This document shows positions 8,583 to 18,457 of a DNA stretch of 32,799 bases, piece by piece. The stretch lies in the NCBI GenBank assembly GCA_030690895.1, contig JAUYFQ010000010.1, forward strand, positions 1-32,799, read 5' to 3'. Within the stretch, counting starts at the first letter, position 1; each line of letters starts with the position of its first letter. This stretch comes from Sulfuricellaceae bacterium. Lineage in GTDB: Bacteria > Pseudomonadota > Gammaproteobacteria > Burkholderiales > Sulfuricellaceae. A model generated the notes under the pieces. That model saw only the letters and a program-made list of their open reading frames with translations, was not told the DNA's origin and ran no database searches. The position numbers were made by a program, and so were the translations under genes.

Positions 8583-9619
8583 GCAATGTTATTCATGCCC
8601 ATGTTTGCTGGCAACGCTGTAGCGGCAGATGAGCCAGCAGGCCGAACAGCGGAAGCGCCACCCGTCCCTGCCAAGCCTCATATCGCGCTCCTGTTGCCGC
8701 TCAAATCCTCTACCTTTGGCCGGGCAGCGGATATGGTACGCCAGGGTTTCATGGCAGGGGTTGCCGTGGAACCCGGCAAACTACCGGTCAAGATTTATGG
8801 CAGCGGCAGCGAAATCAGTGACATTGTGACCACATACCAACAGGCAACGCAAGCCGGCGCGCGTTATGTCGTGGGACCGCTGACCCGGGATGGCGTCTCG
8901 GGATTGATTGCCGACGGCACGATCACCGTTCCCACATTGGCGCTCAATCAACCGGAACAGGCTGTCGAACTGCCGAAGCAGATGGCAGTTTTTACGCTGG
9001 CAGCCGATCACGAAGCGCGCCAGATCGCCCGCATGGCGTTTGGCGAAGGGCGTCAGCGCGCCACTATCATCGCCTCCGACAATGCTCTGGCCTTGCGCAT
9101 TCAGCAAGCTTTTTCCGAAGAATGGAGCGCACAGGGCGGCACCCTGACCCTGCCGCTGAAATACACCAACAATCTCCACGCCGAAATTCGCAGCGCGCTG
9201 GCCGCACACCCGCCAGAAGTATTGTTTCTTGCGCTGAACAGCCGTGATGCTCGCCTGCTTCGACCCTATCTGAGCAAGGAACTGCCGACTTACGCCACCT
9301 CCCAGATCCATGCCGGTGGTCATGTGCAAAAATATCACGACCTGAATGGCATCCAGTTTGTAGACATGCCCTGGCTGCTGCAATCGGATCATCTCGCCGT
9401 GATTTCATATCCCCGCCCCGCACCCGCGCCGGGCAGCGAAATGGAGCGGCTCTATGCGCTGGGTATCGACGCCTGGCGGCTGATTCAGCATTTTCAATCC
9501 AAATCCATGGACAAGGCATTCAAGCTGGATGGCGTCACCGGCAATCTTGCATTTGACGCGAGCTCGCACCAGATCCAGCGCGAAGCATTGTCAGCGCATT
9601 TCAGTAACGGAGAAGCCCA

Positions 9620-9641
<22 letters not shown>
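8574..9641 (+). CDS. lpoA: Penicillin-binding protein activator, LpoA/LppC-like
   Basis: This is a 355-residue exported protein of the LppC family; E. coli LpoA is the outer-membrane activator of PBP1a. After a short hydrophobic leader (MIVAMLFMPMFAGNAVAA) come KPHIALLLPLKSSTFGRAADMVRQGF and a periplasmic type-I binding-protein fold with RYVVGPLTRDGV and DAWRLIQHF. It has only the substrate-binding-like domain and lacks the E. coli TPR domain. No lipobox cysteine is visible and the leader has no basic residue, so either the start is further upstream (the frame is open to 8436 and gives HNPWQRF before MIV) or the protein is soluble in the periplasm. The position beside rsmI and before yraN supports the assignment. 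Confidence 0.85.
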
Positions 9642-11095
<1,454 letters not shown>

Positions 11096-11096
<1 letters not shown>

Positions 11097-12466
11097 TGCT
11101 GCCCGTCGAGTTTCTGAATCGTCTGGCCGCCGTTGCCGGCGAAGGCAATCTGCTGACCAGCGCAGCCGATTGCTATGTTTACGGTTATGACAACAGCCGC
11201 AAGATATTTCCCCCCGAGGCGGTTTTCTTCGCAAGCTCGGCTGAATCTGTCCAGTCAGCCATCCAGTTGTGCAATGAATACCGGATACCGGTCACGCCAC
11301 GCGGACGCGGGACAGGGACGACTGGCGCCAGCATTCCGGAGCGCGGCGGACTGGCGCTTTCGCTGGAACGCATGCGTGCGATTCGCCGGGTCGACCCTGC
11401 CAACCGGGTCATGGTATGCGAACCCGGCGTACTCAATCAGGAAGTTCAGGATGCAGCGGCAGAACATGGGTTTTTTTGGCCCCCAGATCCGTCCAGCGCG
11501 CCCTACTGCAGCATCGGCGGCAATCTGGCGACCTGCGCCGGCGGCCCCCATGCCGTCAAGTACGGCGTTACCCGGGATCATGTTCTGGGGCTCAAGGCCG
11601 TCACCGGAAGCGGTTCCTTGATCAAAACCGGGTGTTATACCACCAAGGGGGTGGTCGGTTACGACCTGACTCGCCTGCTGATCGGCTCGGAAGGCTCGCT
11701 GGCCGTCATCACCGAGGCCACGCTCAAGTTGACCCCCCTGCCCGCTGCAACGGGCGGACTAACCGCGCATTACCGGGACATCGCCAGTTGCGCTCGAGCG
11801 ATTGCTGCCATCATGGCGCAACCCGCCACTCCCAGCGCACTCGAATTTCTCGATCAGGCCTCCCTCGAACTGATTCGCAACCGACACCCCGGCCTGTTGC
11901 CGGAAGAAACTCGCGCGCTGCTGATGATCGAAGTCGACGGTTCGCCTGCCGAGGTGGCGGCTTCAGCCGAGACAATTCGGAAACATTGCGAAAACGATGG
12001 GCTGATCCAGGCTGCGATCAGTACGGATATGAAAAATTTGTGGGCCGCGCGCAAAGCGCTCTCGCCGCTGCTGCGTGACATCGCCCCCAAGAAAATCAAT
12101 GAAGATGTCGTCGTGCCGGTTTCGCGCCTGCCTGAACTGCTGCAGGGACTGGCCGACCTGAGCGCACGCTACCGGGTCGCCAATGCCAATTTCGGCCATG
12201 CCGGGAACGGCAATATCCATGTCAATCTGTTGGTCAATCCGGACGATCCGGACGAGTTGCAGCGCGCCGAGGCCTGCCTGGACGAAGTATTCTCCCTGGT
12301 GTTGAAACTGGAAGGCACACTTTCCGGCGAGCACGGGACGGGACGGGAAAAACGGCCTTTCATCGCACGAGAAATCGACCCGGCGACACTCCATCTCATG
12401 CGGGATATTCAGAAAGTCTTCGATCCAGGCGGGATTTTGAATCCCGGCAAACCGTTTCCGGATTGA
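11096..12466 (+). CDS. FAD-linked oxidase, GlcD/D-lactate dehydrogenase type
   Basis: This is a 456-residue flavoprotein of the GlcD/DLD (2-hydroxyacid dehydrogenase) family. The FAD-binding PCMH region shows VTPRGRGTGTTGASIPERGG, VCEPGVLNQEVQ, PDPSSAPYCSIGGNLATCAGG and GYDLTRLLIGSEGSLAVITEATLKL. The C-terminal oxidase half shows NFGHAGNGNIHVNLL, GEHGTGREKRPF and the ending DPGGILNPGK. Substrate is probably glycolate or D-lactate, but glcE and glcF partners are not adjacent, so I give no gene symbol. The start overlaps the rfaE2 stop as TGATG, so it ends a tight lpoA-yraN-gmhA-rfaE2 run. Confidence 0.92.
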
Positions 12467-12573
12467 CACGTCGGCCCGAGGCCATCTACAGCAGCAGTCT
12501 ACAGCGGCTTGTCACTTGATCTGGCTGGATATAAACTGACCCGATAGACGCCTACCCTTACATTGGAATTGCT

Positions 12574-13728
12574 TTGCCGAAACGACTTTTTCACGCTTTG
12601 TTTGTCATTGCAGTCATCAGTCTGCTGCTTGCCGAAAGCCTGGACATTCAGCCAGTGTGGCGTTGGCTTCTTGAACTGATCGCAGTAATCTCCGCTGGGC
12701 TATCCATCTGGAGCGCCTCCAGCACCCAGCCTGATAACACCACACCACTGACGTCGCAAGCAAATGAGGATCCAGCGAAGTATCTCGAACTGATCTGCGA
12801 TGTCCAAAAAGTCTATCGCCAGCAAGCCGAGGAAATGAGCGAGGCCACAACCAGCGTGCAGAATAACCTGCGCCAGGCCGTTGAAAGCATGATCACCACT
12901 TTCCACCAGACCACTGATCTGGTGCACCGCAACGACCTGATTGTCACCGACATGATCGAACAGGTGGCATCAGGCGGCGGCGAAGGCGGCAATGTCCGGC
13001 AATTGGCCGATGACATGGGCGCGATGATGGAAAAATTCATTGGCATTCTCACCAGCGTGCGTAACCAGAGCGCAGAAATGTCCGTTTCGATGGACGAAAT
13101 GGTGCATGAGATGGATGCCGTATTCGCCATGCTGGCCAATATCCGCACCCTGACCGGACAGACCAACATGCTGGCGCTCAACGCCGCCATCGAAGCCGCG
13201 CGCGCAGGCGAAGCCGGGCGAGGGTTCGCGGTGGTGGCGGACGAGGTGCGCAATCTCTCCACCCGCTCCGGCGCGCTCAACGAACAGATCTTTCAAAGCG
13301 TCTCAAAGGCGCAATCCGCCATGGGCAGGACACTGGAAACCGTGCGTTCGATCGCGCAGATCGATTTGAGCATTACGGATGCCGGGCGCGAGCAGGTAAA
13401 GGAACTGGTCAACTCGCGCGAGCAAATGAATATCTTCTTTTCCAACAAGATCGGCGAGGTCATGGACATCGGCGAAGAAGTCACCAGCACCATCAACAAG
13501 GCGGTCGAAGGCCTGCAATTTGAAGACGTGTCGCAACAATCCATGGAGCGGGTGCAGAAAAAACTGGTCGCCCTGTGGGTACTGGCAGACGAAATCAGCT
13601 TGTTGCATTCGCAGGCTGACGCCGGGTGGGCATCCAAACTGGGGGTCTTGCTGGAAGAATCGCGCGAAAAACTAAGCCTCCGGGACCAACCTGCGGACGA
13701 CCGCAGCGGTGATATCGATCTGTTTTAA
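12574..13728 (+). CDS. Methyl-accepting chemotaxis-type protein without a periplasmic domain
   Basis: A 384-residue signalling protein with two closely spaced membrane helices near the N-terminus (about residues 5-20 and 28-46) and almost no periplasmic loop. A long coiled coil follows. The cytoplasmic signalling tip [33 protein letters not shown] (about 205-237) is the hallmark of MCP signal domains that bind CheA and CheW. No HAMP domain is evident. [17 protein letters not shown] near the C-terminus resembles receptors that act outside classical chemotaxis. The start is TTG 12574 with a weak GGA upstream; the hydrophobic N-terminus supports it. No che genes are nearby, so its pathway is unknown. 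Confidence 0.88.
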   Translation: MPKRLFHALFVIAVISLLLAESLDIQPVWRWLLELIAVISAGLSIWSASSTQPDNTTPLTSQANEDPAKYLELICDVQKVYRQQAEEMSEATTSVQNNLRQAVESMITTFHQTTDLVHRNDLIVTDMIEQVASGGGEGGNVRQLADDMGAMMEKFIGILTSVRNQSAEMSVSMDEMVHEMDAVFAMLANIRTLTGQTNMLALNAAIEAARAGEAGRGFAVVADEVRNLSTRSGALNEQIFQSVSKAQSAMGRTLETVRSIAQIDLSITDAGREQVKELVNSREQMNIFFSNKIGEVMDIGEEVTSTINKAVEGLQFEDVSQQSMERVQKKLVALWVLADEISLLHSQADAGWASKLGVLLEESREKLSLRDQPADDRSGDIDLF

Positions 13729-13767
13729 GTTCACCCCAAACCACACCATTAAACTTCAGGAGCACGC

Positions 13768-14679
13768 ATGTCCAGCCAGGATTTGAACCACCTAAACCAG
13801 CATTTCGCCATCGCCAGCCACGTCCGGTTTATTGAAGGCCCAGGCGGACTGGTCATCGCAGAGATCGCCAATACCGAAGCCAGTGCCAGCATTGCCCTGC
13901 AGGGCGCGCACATCATGACTTTTCAGCCCAAGGGGCAGGAACCGGTGATCTGGCTTTCTAAATTCGCCAAATTTGCTGCTGGCAAATCCATTCGCGGTGG
14001 CGCCCCGGTCTGCTGGCCGTGGTTCGGCCCCCATGCAACAGACGCCAGTCTGCCTGGACATGGATACGCACGTACCGTGATGTGGCAGGTACTGGAAACA
14101 CGTGCGACAGCGGACGGTGAAACGGTTCTGCGTTTCGGCCTGATCGACAATGACTCGACCCGCGCCCAATGGCCGCACGCCTCTTCGGCTGAGCTCACGG
14201 TCACGGTTGGCGCTGCACTACGCATCGAGCTGGCGACCCGTAATGACAGCCCGGCAGGCTTTGTGCTGGGGGAAGCCCTGCACACCTATTTCCATATCAG
14301 CGATGTTGCCGACATGAAAATTTCCGGCCTGGATGGTTGCGACTTTCTGGACAAGGTGGACGGCTTTTCGCGCAAGAAACAGCAAGGCCCCGTCAGCATC
14401 GAGAGTGAAGTGGACCGGGTGTATATCAATGTCCCCGGCGACTGCCTGATCGAAGATCAAGGTTTTGGACGGCGCATCCGGATCGCCAGTGAAAATGCGC
14501 GATCAGTCGTGGTCTGGAACCCGTGGACAGAAAAAGCCGACAAAATGGGTGATTTCGGCCCGAACGGACATCGCGGCATGGTCTGCGTGGAAACCGCAAA
14601 TGCGCTGGAGAATGTCGTGACGGTCGCCCCTGGGGAAACGCACCGCATGGTGGCGACGTACAGCGTTGAAAAAATGTAA
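13768..14679 (+). CDS. D-hexose-6-phosphate mutarotase (YeaD-like aldose 1-epimerase)
   Basis: A 303-residue cytosolic epimerase of the galactose-mutarotase superfamily. It should interconvert alpha and beta anomers of hexose 6-phosphates. Family marks are SIRGGAPVCWPWFGPH, GHGYARTVMWQV, the central GEALHTYFHISDV with the catalytic histidine, and VVVWNPWTEKADKMGDFG with the catalytic glutamate, then GMVCVETANAL. AGGAG stands 6 bases before the ATG. It stands alone between the receptor gene and a converging operon, separated by a hairpin at 14685-14714. Confidence 0.93.
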   Translation: MSSQDLNHLNQHFAIASHVRFIEGPGGLVIAEIANTEASASIALQGAHIMTFQPKGQEPVIWLSKFAKFAAGKSIRGGAPVCWPWFGPHATDASLPGHGYARTVMWQVLETRATADGETVLRFGLIDNDSTRAQWPHASSAELTVTVGAALRIELATRNDSPAGFVLGEALHTYFHISDVADMKISGLDGCDFLDKVDGFSRKKQQGPVSIESEVDRVYINVPGDCLIEDQGFGRRIRIASENARSVVVWNPWTEKADKMGDFGPNGHRGMVCVETANALENVVTVAPGETHRMVATYSVEKM

Positions 14680-14684
14680 TTAGG

Positions 14685-14714
14685 TGCAGGAGCGGGCAAA
14701 AGTCCGCTCCTGCA
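14685..14714. terminator. Hairpin between converging genes
   Basis: TGCAGGAGCGG (14685-14695) and CCGCTCCTGCA (14704-14714) form a perfect 11-bp stem with an 8-base loop, lying exactly in the gap between the mutarotase stop and the stop of the opposing 81-residue gene. Flanks are AT-rich on both sides but lack a long T run, so it is probably a bidirectional terminator of moderate strength. Confidence 0.65.
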
Positions 14715-14716
14715 AA

Positions 14717-14962
14717 TTACTCCAGCCAATCCACCAGATAATACAAGCGGAACCCTTCCGATGATCGCGAAGGGCCCACCACTTTCCCCGGGTATAGGTG
14801 TTTTTCCAAATTTGCCGCCTGGCGCGCCTCGGTCTCATCCGCCATGAGTTGCACACAATTTTCCGGAAAGCGCGTTCGCTTGCGCACCGGTGCGTAGACC
14901 AGGGCGAAATGCTCCCCGGTCAACTGGCTGGCTGGATCATAGAAAATATTCTTGACCGGCAT
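14717..14962 (-). CDS. Small conserved-looking protein of unknown function
   Basis: An 81-residue protein that I do not recognise. It is soluble, with no signal peptide or membrane segment, and is rich in charged residues; DPASQLTGEHFALVYAPVRKRTRFPENCVQLM and YYLVDWLE at the end are its most distinctive stretches. It starts 4 bases after the stop of the two-domain PPK2 gene, so the two are almost certainly one transcript, and AAGGAT lies directly before its ATG. It may be linked to polyphosphate use or stress, but that is only guilt by association. Confidence 0.7.
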   Translation of the reverse strand: MPVKNIFYDPASQLTGEHFALVYAPVRKRTRFPENCVQLMADETEARQAANLEKHLYPGKVVGPSRSSEGFRLYYLVDWLE

Positions 14963-14966
14963 ATCC

Positions 14967-16472
14967 TTATGAATCCTTGGATTTTTTCAGCTGCTTCAGC
15001 TGGGTCTCGACCAACTCGCAAACTGTTTTCAGCACTTTGATGCGCGCGTAATACTTGTTTTCGGCTTCCACCAGGGTCCAGGGGGCGCGCTCAGTGCTGG
15101 TACGATCGACCATGTCGCAGACGGCATTTTCGTAGGCATCCCACTTTTCCCGGTTGCGCCAGTCTTCGTCGGTAATCTTGTAGCGTTTGAAGCCGGTTTT
15201 TTCGCGTTCCTTGAAGCGTTTGAGTTGCTCTTCCTTGCTGATCGTCAGCCAGAATTTCGCCATCACGATATTGTGTCGCACCAGTTGGGCTTCAAATTCA
15301 TTGATTTCGCCATAGGCGCGCATCCAGTCGGATTCCAAGCAGAACCCCTCAACCCGCTCCACCAGCTCCCGGCCATACCAGGAACGATCAAAAATTGTGA
15401 CCTTTCCACGTCGCGGGACGTGCCGCCAGAAACGCCAGAGATAAGGCTGGGCGCGCTCTTCCTCGGTCGGCGCGGCAACCGGGACAACCTGATAAATACG
15501 TGCGTCCAGCGCGCCGGTAATACGGCGGATGCTGCCACCCTTGCCTGCGGCGTCATTGCCCTCAAACATGGCAATCACGGTGATTTCCTTGAAGCGCGGG
15601 TCACGGGTCAGCAAAGCCAGCTTGCCCTGGTATTTCTCCAGTTCGATTTCGTAGGCTTTCTTTTCCAGCTTCTGGTCAAGCCGGAGCGCCTTCAAAATAT
15701 GGAGCTTGTCGATAGAAGGCAGCAAAGGCGGCGCGCTCAATCCGACAGGCTTGACTGTGGGTGCATCCAGCCGCTTGCGGATGGATTCGTGGATCATTTT
15801 TCCGATCGTCAAGCTACGGTAGCGCGGGTCTTCGCCTTCAATGATGAACCAGGGCGCTTCAGCCGTGCTGGTATGCCGGATCACGCTTTCATGGATGGAA
15901 GCGAGCTTGTCGTACAACTTGAAGTGCTGCCAGTCACGTTCGGTGACACGCCAGCGGGTTTTGGGGTCTTTTTCCAGCGACTTGAGGCGCTTTTCCTGCT
16001 TGTCCTTGGACAAATGCAGCCAGAATTTCAGTACCAACGCACCTTCATCCGTCAACATCTTTTCCAGCAGACGCGCGCGCTCCAGGCTTTGATCCAGATC
16101 GGCAAGCTTGGTCACTCCATTCACGCGATTGAGAATCGGCCAGGTGTACCAGGAACCCAGAAAGATGCCGGTCTTGCCCTTGGGTGGCAGAGCGCGCCAG
16201 AAGCGCCACATCATCGGGCGGTCGAGTTCTTCGTCGGAGGGTTCGCCCATGCCATGCGCCTGCACATGGCGCGGATCCATCCACTCGTTCAGCAGATTGA
16301 GCGTTTCTCCCCGTCCTGCGCCATCCAAGCCGCTGAGCAAAATGACAACCGGAAACTTTGCGCTCTGCGACAGGTCAAGCTGGGCTTCCAGCAAGGCTTC
16401 ACGCAGGGCGGGAACCGCTTTGTCGTAGGTGGCTTTGTCAATCTTGTGACCCAATTCCGCTGACTCAAACAT
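14967..16472 (-). CDS. pap: Polyphosphate:AMP phosphotransferase, two-domain PPK2
   Basis: A 501-residue class II PPK2, two fused PPK2 domains, expected to phosphorylate AMP to ADP with polyphosphate. The C-terminal domain (about 255-500) has an intact Walker A, FEGNDAAGKGG, and Walker B, FDRSWYGRELVERVEGF. The N-terminal domain (about 15-240) has altered motifs, SGLDGAGRGET and FLGSWYTWPILNRV, in which the Walker B aspartate and following arginine are missing. It is therefore probably non-catalytic, the usual arrangement in this class. Start ATG 16472 has GGAG 8 bases upstream; an in-frame codon 24 bases earlier would add MRFTGEKT, which looks like leader. An 81-residue gene follows after 4 bases. 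Confidence 0.93.
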   Translation of the reverse strand: MFESAELGHKIDKATYDKAVPALREALLEAQLDLSQSAKFPVVILLSGLDGAGRGETLNLLNEWMDPRHVQAHGMGEPSDEELDRPMMWRFWRALPPKGKTGIFLGSWYTWPILNRVNGVTKLADLDQSLERARLLEKMLTDEGALVLKFWLHLSKDKQEKRLKSLEKDPKTRWRVTERDWQHFKLYDKLASIHESVIRHTSTAEAPWFIIEGEDPRYRSLTIGKMIHESIRKRLDAPTVKPVGLSAPPLLPSIDKLHILKALRLDQKLEKKAYEIELEKYQGKLALLTRDPRFKEITVIAMFEGNDAAGKGGSIRRITGALDARIYQVVPVAAPTEEERAQPYLWRFWRHVPRRGKVTIFDRSWYGRELVERVEGFCLESDWMRAYGEINEFEAQLVRHNIVMAKFWLTISKEEQLKRFKEREKTGFKRYKITDEDWRNREKWDAYENAVCDMVDRTSTERAPWTLVEAENKYYARIKVLKTVCELVETQLKQLKKSKDS

Positions 16473-16557
16473 GGTTTTTTCTCCGGTAAATCGCAAAGCT
16501 CTATCTCACTCCCCTTTTGAGGAAAGATCAAGCGTCATGAGGCTGGGGCGCAAACAA

Positions 16558-17574
16558 TCAGGAAGGTGAACTCCCATGGTACTGGCGGAACCATTCCACA
16601 AATTTTCCTACGCCATCCACAAGCGGTGTTGAAGGCGAAAACCCGACAGCCTGGCGCAGGTCTTCGGTATCCGCGTAAGTTGCCACTACATCCCCCATCT
16701 GCATGGGCAGCATGTTTTTGATGGCTTGCTTGCCCAACGCAGTTTCGATCGCGCCGATAAAGTCCATCAGCTCCACTGGTTCGTGGTTGCCGATGTTGTA
16801 CACCCGAAATGGCGCGTAACTGCTGGCAGCGTCAGGCTGCGCGCGATCGAAGTCAGGGTTGGGAGCGGCAACCTGATCCATGACCCGGATCAGCCCTTCG
16901 ACGATGTCGTCAATGTAGGTGAAGTCGCGCTGCATCTTGCCATGGTTGAACACGTCGATAGCGCGCCCCTCCTCGATGGCCGAGGCAAACAGGGATGGCG
17001 ACATGTCCGGACGCCCCCAGGGGCCATACACGGTAAAGAAACGCAGGCCGGTGGTCGGCAAACCATACAGATGGCTGTAGCTATGCGCCATCAGCTCACT
17101 GGATTTTTTGGTGGCGGCGTACAGGCTGACAGGATGATCAACATTGTCATGCACCGAAAAAGGCATGTGGGTGTTGGCGCCGTACACGCTGGAACTGCTG
17201 GCATAGACCAGATGTTCGACCTGGTGGTGTCGGCAACCTTCGAGAACATTCAGAAACCCGACGATATTCGTTTCGATATAGGCATGCGGATTCTTGAGCG
17301 AATAGCGCACACCGGGCTGCGCGGCCAGGTTGATCACACGCTTGAATTTTTCCGCTGCAAACAGGGCCTCCATGGCCGCCCGGTCAGCCATGTCCATGCG
17401 CACGAAGCGGAAACCGGGTTGACCCGTCAGTTGAGCCAGGCGCGCTTCCTTGAGTTTGACATCATAGTAGTCGTTGAGATTGTCGATACCGACAACCTCA
17501 TCCCCTCTGGCAAGCAATCGCTGTGTGGCGTGCATGCCGATAAATCCGGCGCAGCCGGTGACCAGGATTTTCAC
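16558..17574 (-). CDS. NAD-dependent epimerase, UDP-glucuronate 4-epimerase-like
   Basis: A 338-residue extended short-chain dehydrogenase. VKILVTGCAGFIGMHATQRLL is the Rossmann GxxGxxG dinucleotide site. IDNLNDYYDVKLKEARL is typical of UDP-glucuronate epimerases (CapI/GAE-like). YASSSSVYG and YAATKKSSE give the catalytic serine and YxxxK. It likely makes UDP-galacturonate for LPS core or capsule. I chose GTG 17574 because AAGGA lies 6 bases before it and the family begins with K-I-L-V-T-G. A longer reading would add MLMADNSKKGKF, encoded in the repeat-flanked gap. The neighbours are LPS core genes. Confidence 0.9.
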   Translation of the reverse strand: MKILVTGCAGFIGMHATQRLLARGDEVVGIDNLNDYYDVKLKEARLAQLTGQPGFRFVRMDMADRAAMEALFAAEKFKRVINLAAQPGVRYSLKNPHAYIETNIVGFLNVLEGCRHHQVEHLVYASSSSVYGANTHMPFSVHDNVDHPVSLYAATKKSSELMAHSYSHLYGLPTTGLRFFTVYGPWGRPDMSPSLFASAIEEGRAIDVFNHGKMQRDFTYIDDIVEGLIRVMDQVAAPNPDFDRAQPDAASSYAPFRVYNIGNHEPVELMDFIGAIETALGKQAIKNMLPMQMGDVVATYADTEDLRQAVGFSPSTPLVDGVGKFVEWFRQYHGSSPS

Positions 17575-17591
17575 AAATTTTCCTTTTTTTG

Positions 17592-17681
17592 AGTTGTCAG
17601 CCATCAGCATTCAGTCATCAGAAGTCTTGTCCGGTGCTTCGCGCCGGGCTTTTGCTGACAACTGAGCGCTAATGACTGAAA
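17592..17681. repeat. Compound palindromic repeat between epimerase and glycosyltransferase genes
   Basis: AGTTGTCAGC (17592-17601) is inverted at 17654-17663, and CATTCAGTCAT-like words recur inverted near 17670-17681. The centre holds a hairpin CCGGTGC-TTC-GCGCCGG (17631-17647) with one G-T pair. The repeat covers the last codons of the glycosyltransferase and lies just upstream of the epimerase. It resembles the dispersed TCAG-word repeats seen in many proteobacterial genomes. Confidence 0.65.
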
Positions 17682-18417
17682 GCTGAATCAATTTGGCGTA
17701 TTTCATGAAGCTGTTGCCGCAGCCGATCAGTATGTGTACCAGGCCGGGCAGGCCATCCAGAAACCCTAGCCGAAAGAAATAGAACCGGACAAAGCGAAGC
17801 GCTGGACTGAGCAGCAGGCGCCCCAGATGAGCGCGTTTTCCGGCTCGCTGAAGTTGTTCCGCCTGAAGGCTGGTATAGCGGTTCTGTTTGTCCAGATAAT
17901 CGGCCAGATTTTCAGCCGAGTCATGCAGCAGATCCCCGTTCAGACGGCCAACCGGCACATCAGTAATGATTTTTTCGTGGACGGCGTCATCGCTCCAGCG
18001 GGCGTGGCGACGGTCAAAGAAACGCAGACTCCAGTCCGGGTAGCCTTCACCATGCCGCAAGTATCGCCCCATGAAACGATTACTGCGCGGCATCTTATAA
18101 GCAAGGAAATCCGGGTTTGCCACGGCTTCCAGCACGCTGTGTTTCAGTTCCGGACTGACCCGCTCGTCGGCGTCCAGGCATAGCACCCAGTCGTTCCTGG
18201 CCTGCGCAACCGCAAACTGTTTCTGTTTGCCGAACCCCAGCCAATCCTGGGTAACAACCCGCGCACCCAGGCGAGTGGCAATCTCGACTGTACCGTCCTG
18301 GCTTCCGCTATCGACCAGAATCAGCTCATCGGCAAAATCGGCGCTGCGCAGACAGTCCTCGATCTGGCTGGCAGCGTTCAGGGTAATGATCACGACAGAA
18401 ATGGGCGGTTTTTGCAT
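17611..18417 (-). CDS. Glycosyltransferase family 2, WaaE/LgtF-like LPS core transferase
   Basis: A 268-residue cytoplasmic or membrane-associated GT-A enzyme that should add a sugar (often beta-1,4-glucose) to the first heptose of the LPS core. ISVVIITLNAASQIEDCLRS opens the fold, ELILVDSGSQDGT binds nucleotide sugar, LCLDADERVS holds the DxD metal motif, and MPRSNRFMGRYLRHGEGYPDW plus WSDDAVHEKI are typical of WaaE/KdtX proteins. Start ATG 18417 lies 13 bases from the divergent waaC -10 region; TTG 18423 is an alternative. The last 25 or so residues (QLSVISAQLSAKARREAP...) come from the repeat at 17592-17681 and probably are not part of the ancestral enzyme. Confidence 0.9.
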   Translation of the reverse strand: MQKPPISVVIITLNAASQIEDCLRSADFADELILVDSGSQDGTVEIATRLGARVVTQDWLGFGKQKQFAVAQARNDWVLCLDADERVSPELKHSVLEAVANPDFLAYKMPRSNRFMGRYLRHGEGYPDWSLRFFDRRHARWSDDAVHEKIITDVPVGRLNGDLLHDSAENLADYLDKQNRYTSLQAEQLQRAGKRAHLGRLLLSPALRFVRFYFFRLGFLDGLPGLVHILIGCGNSFMKYAKLIQLSVISAQLSAKARREAPDKTSDD

Positions 18418-18425
18418 CGGCAACC

Positions 18426-18457
18426 ATTATATCCGGGATAAAATGGCCGAATGTCAA
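18426..18457 (-). promoter_or_regulatory. Possible promoter of the WaaE-like gene, perhaps leaderless
   Basis: On the minus strand a perfect TTGACA (18457-18452) and a perfect TATAAT (18431-18426) flank a 20-base spacer. Both hexamers match the sigma-70 consensus but the spacer is longer than the usual 16-18. Transcription from this -10 would begin close to 18418, right at the ATG (18417), so the mRNA would have almost no leader. The -35 lies inside the first codons of waaC. Confidence 0.4.

Noticed and set aside
15225-16463. A 412-codon open frame antisense to the PPK2 gene
   Set aside because: The PPK2 frame has Walker motifs and a ribosome binding site; the antisense frame does not resemble any protein.
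17575-17610. Epimerase starting at 17610 with MLMADNSKKGKF
   Set aside because: GTG 17574 has AAGGA at good spacing and matches the family N-terminus; the longer version runs through repeat-flanked leader DNA.
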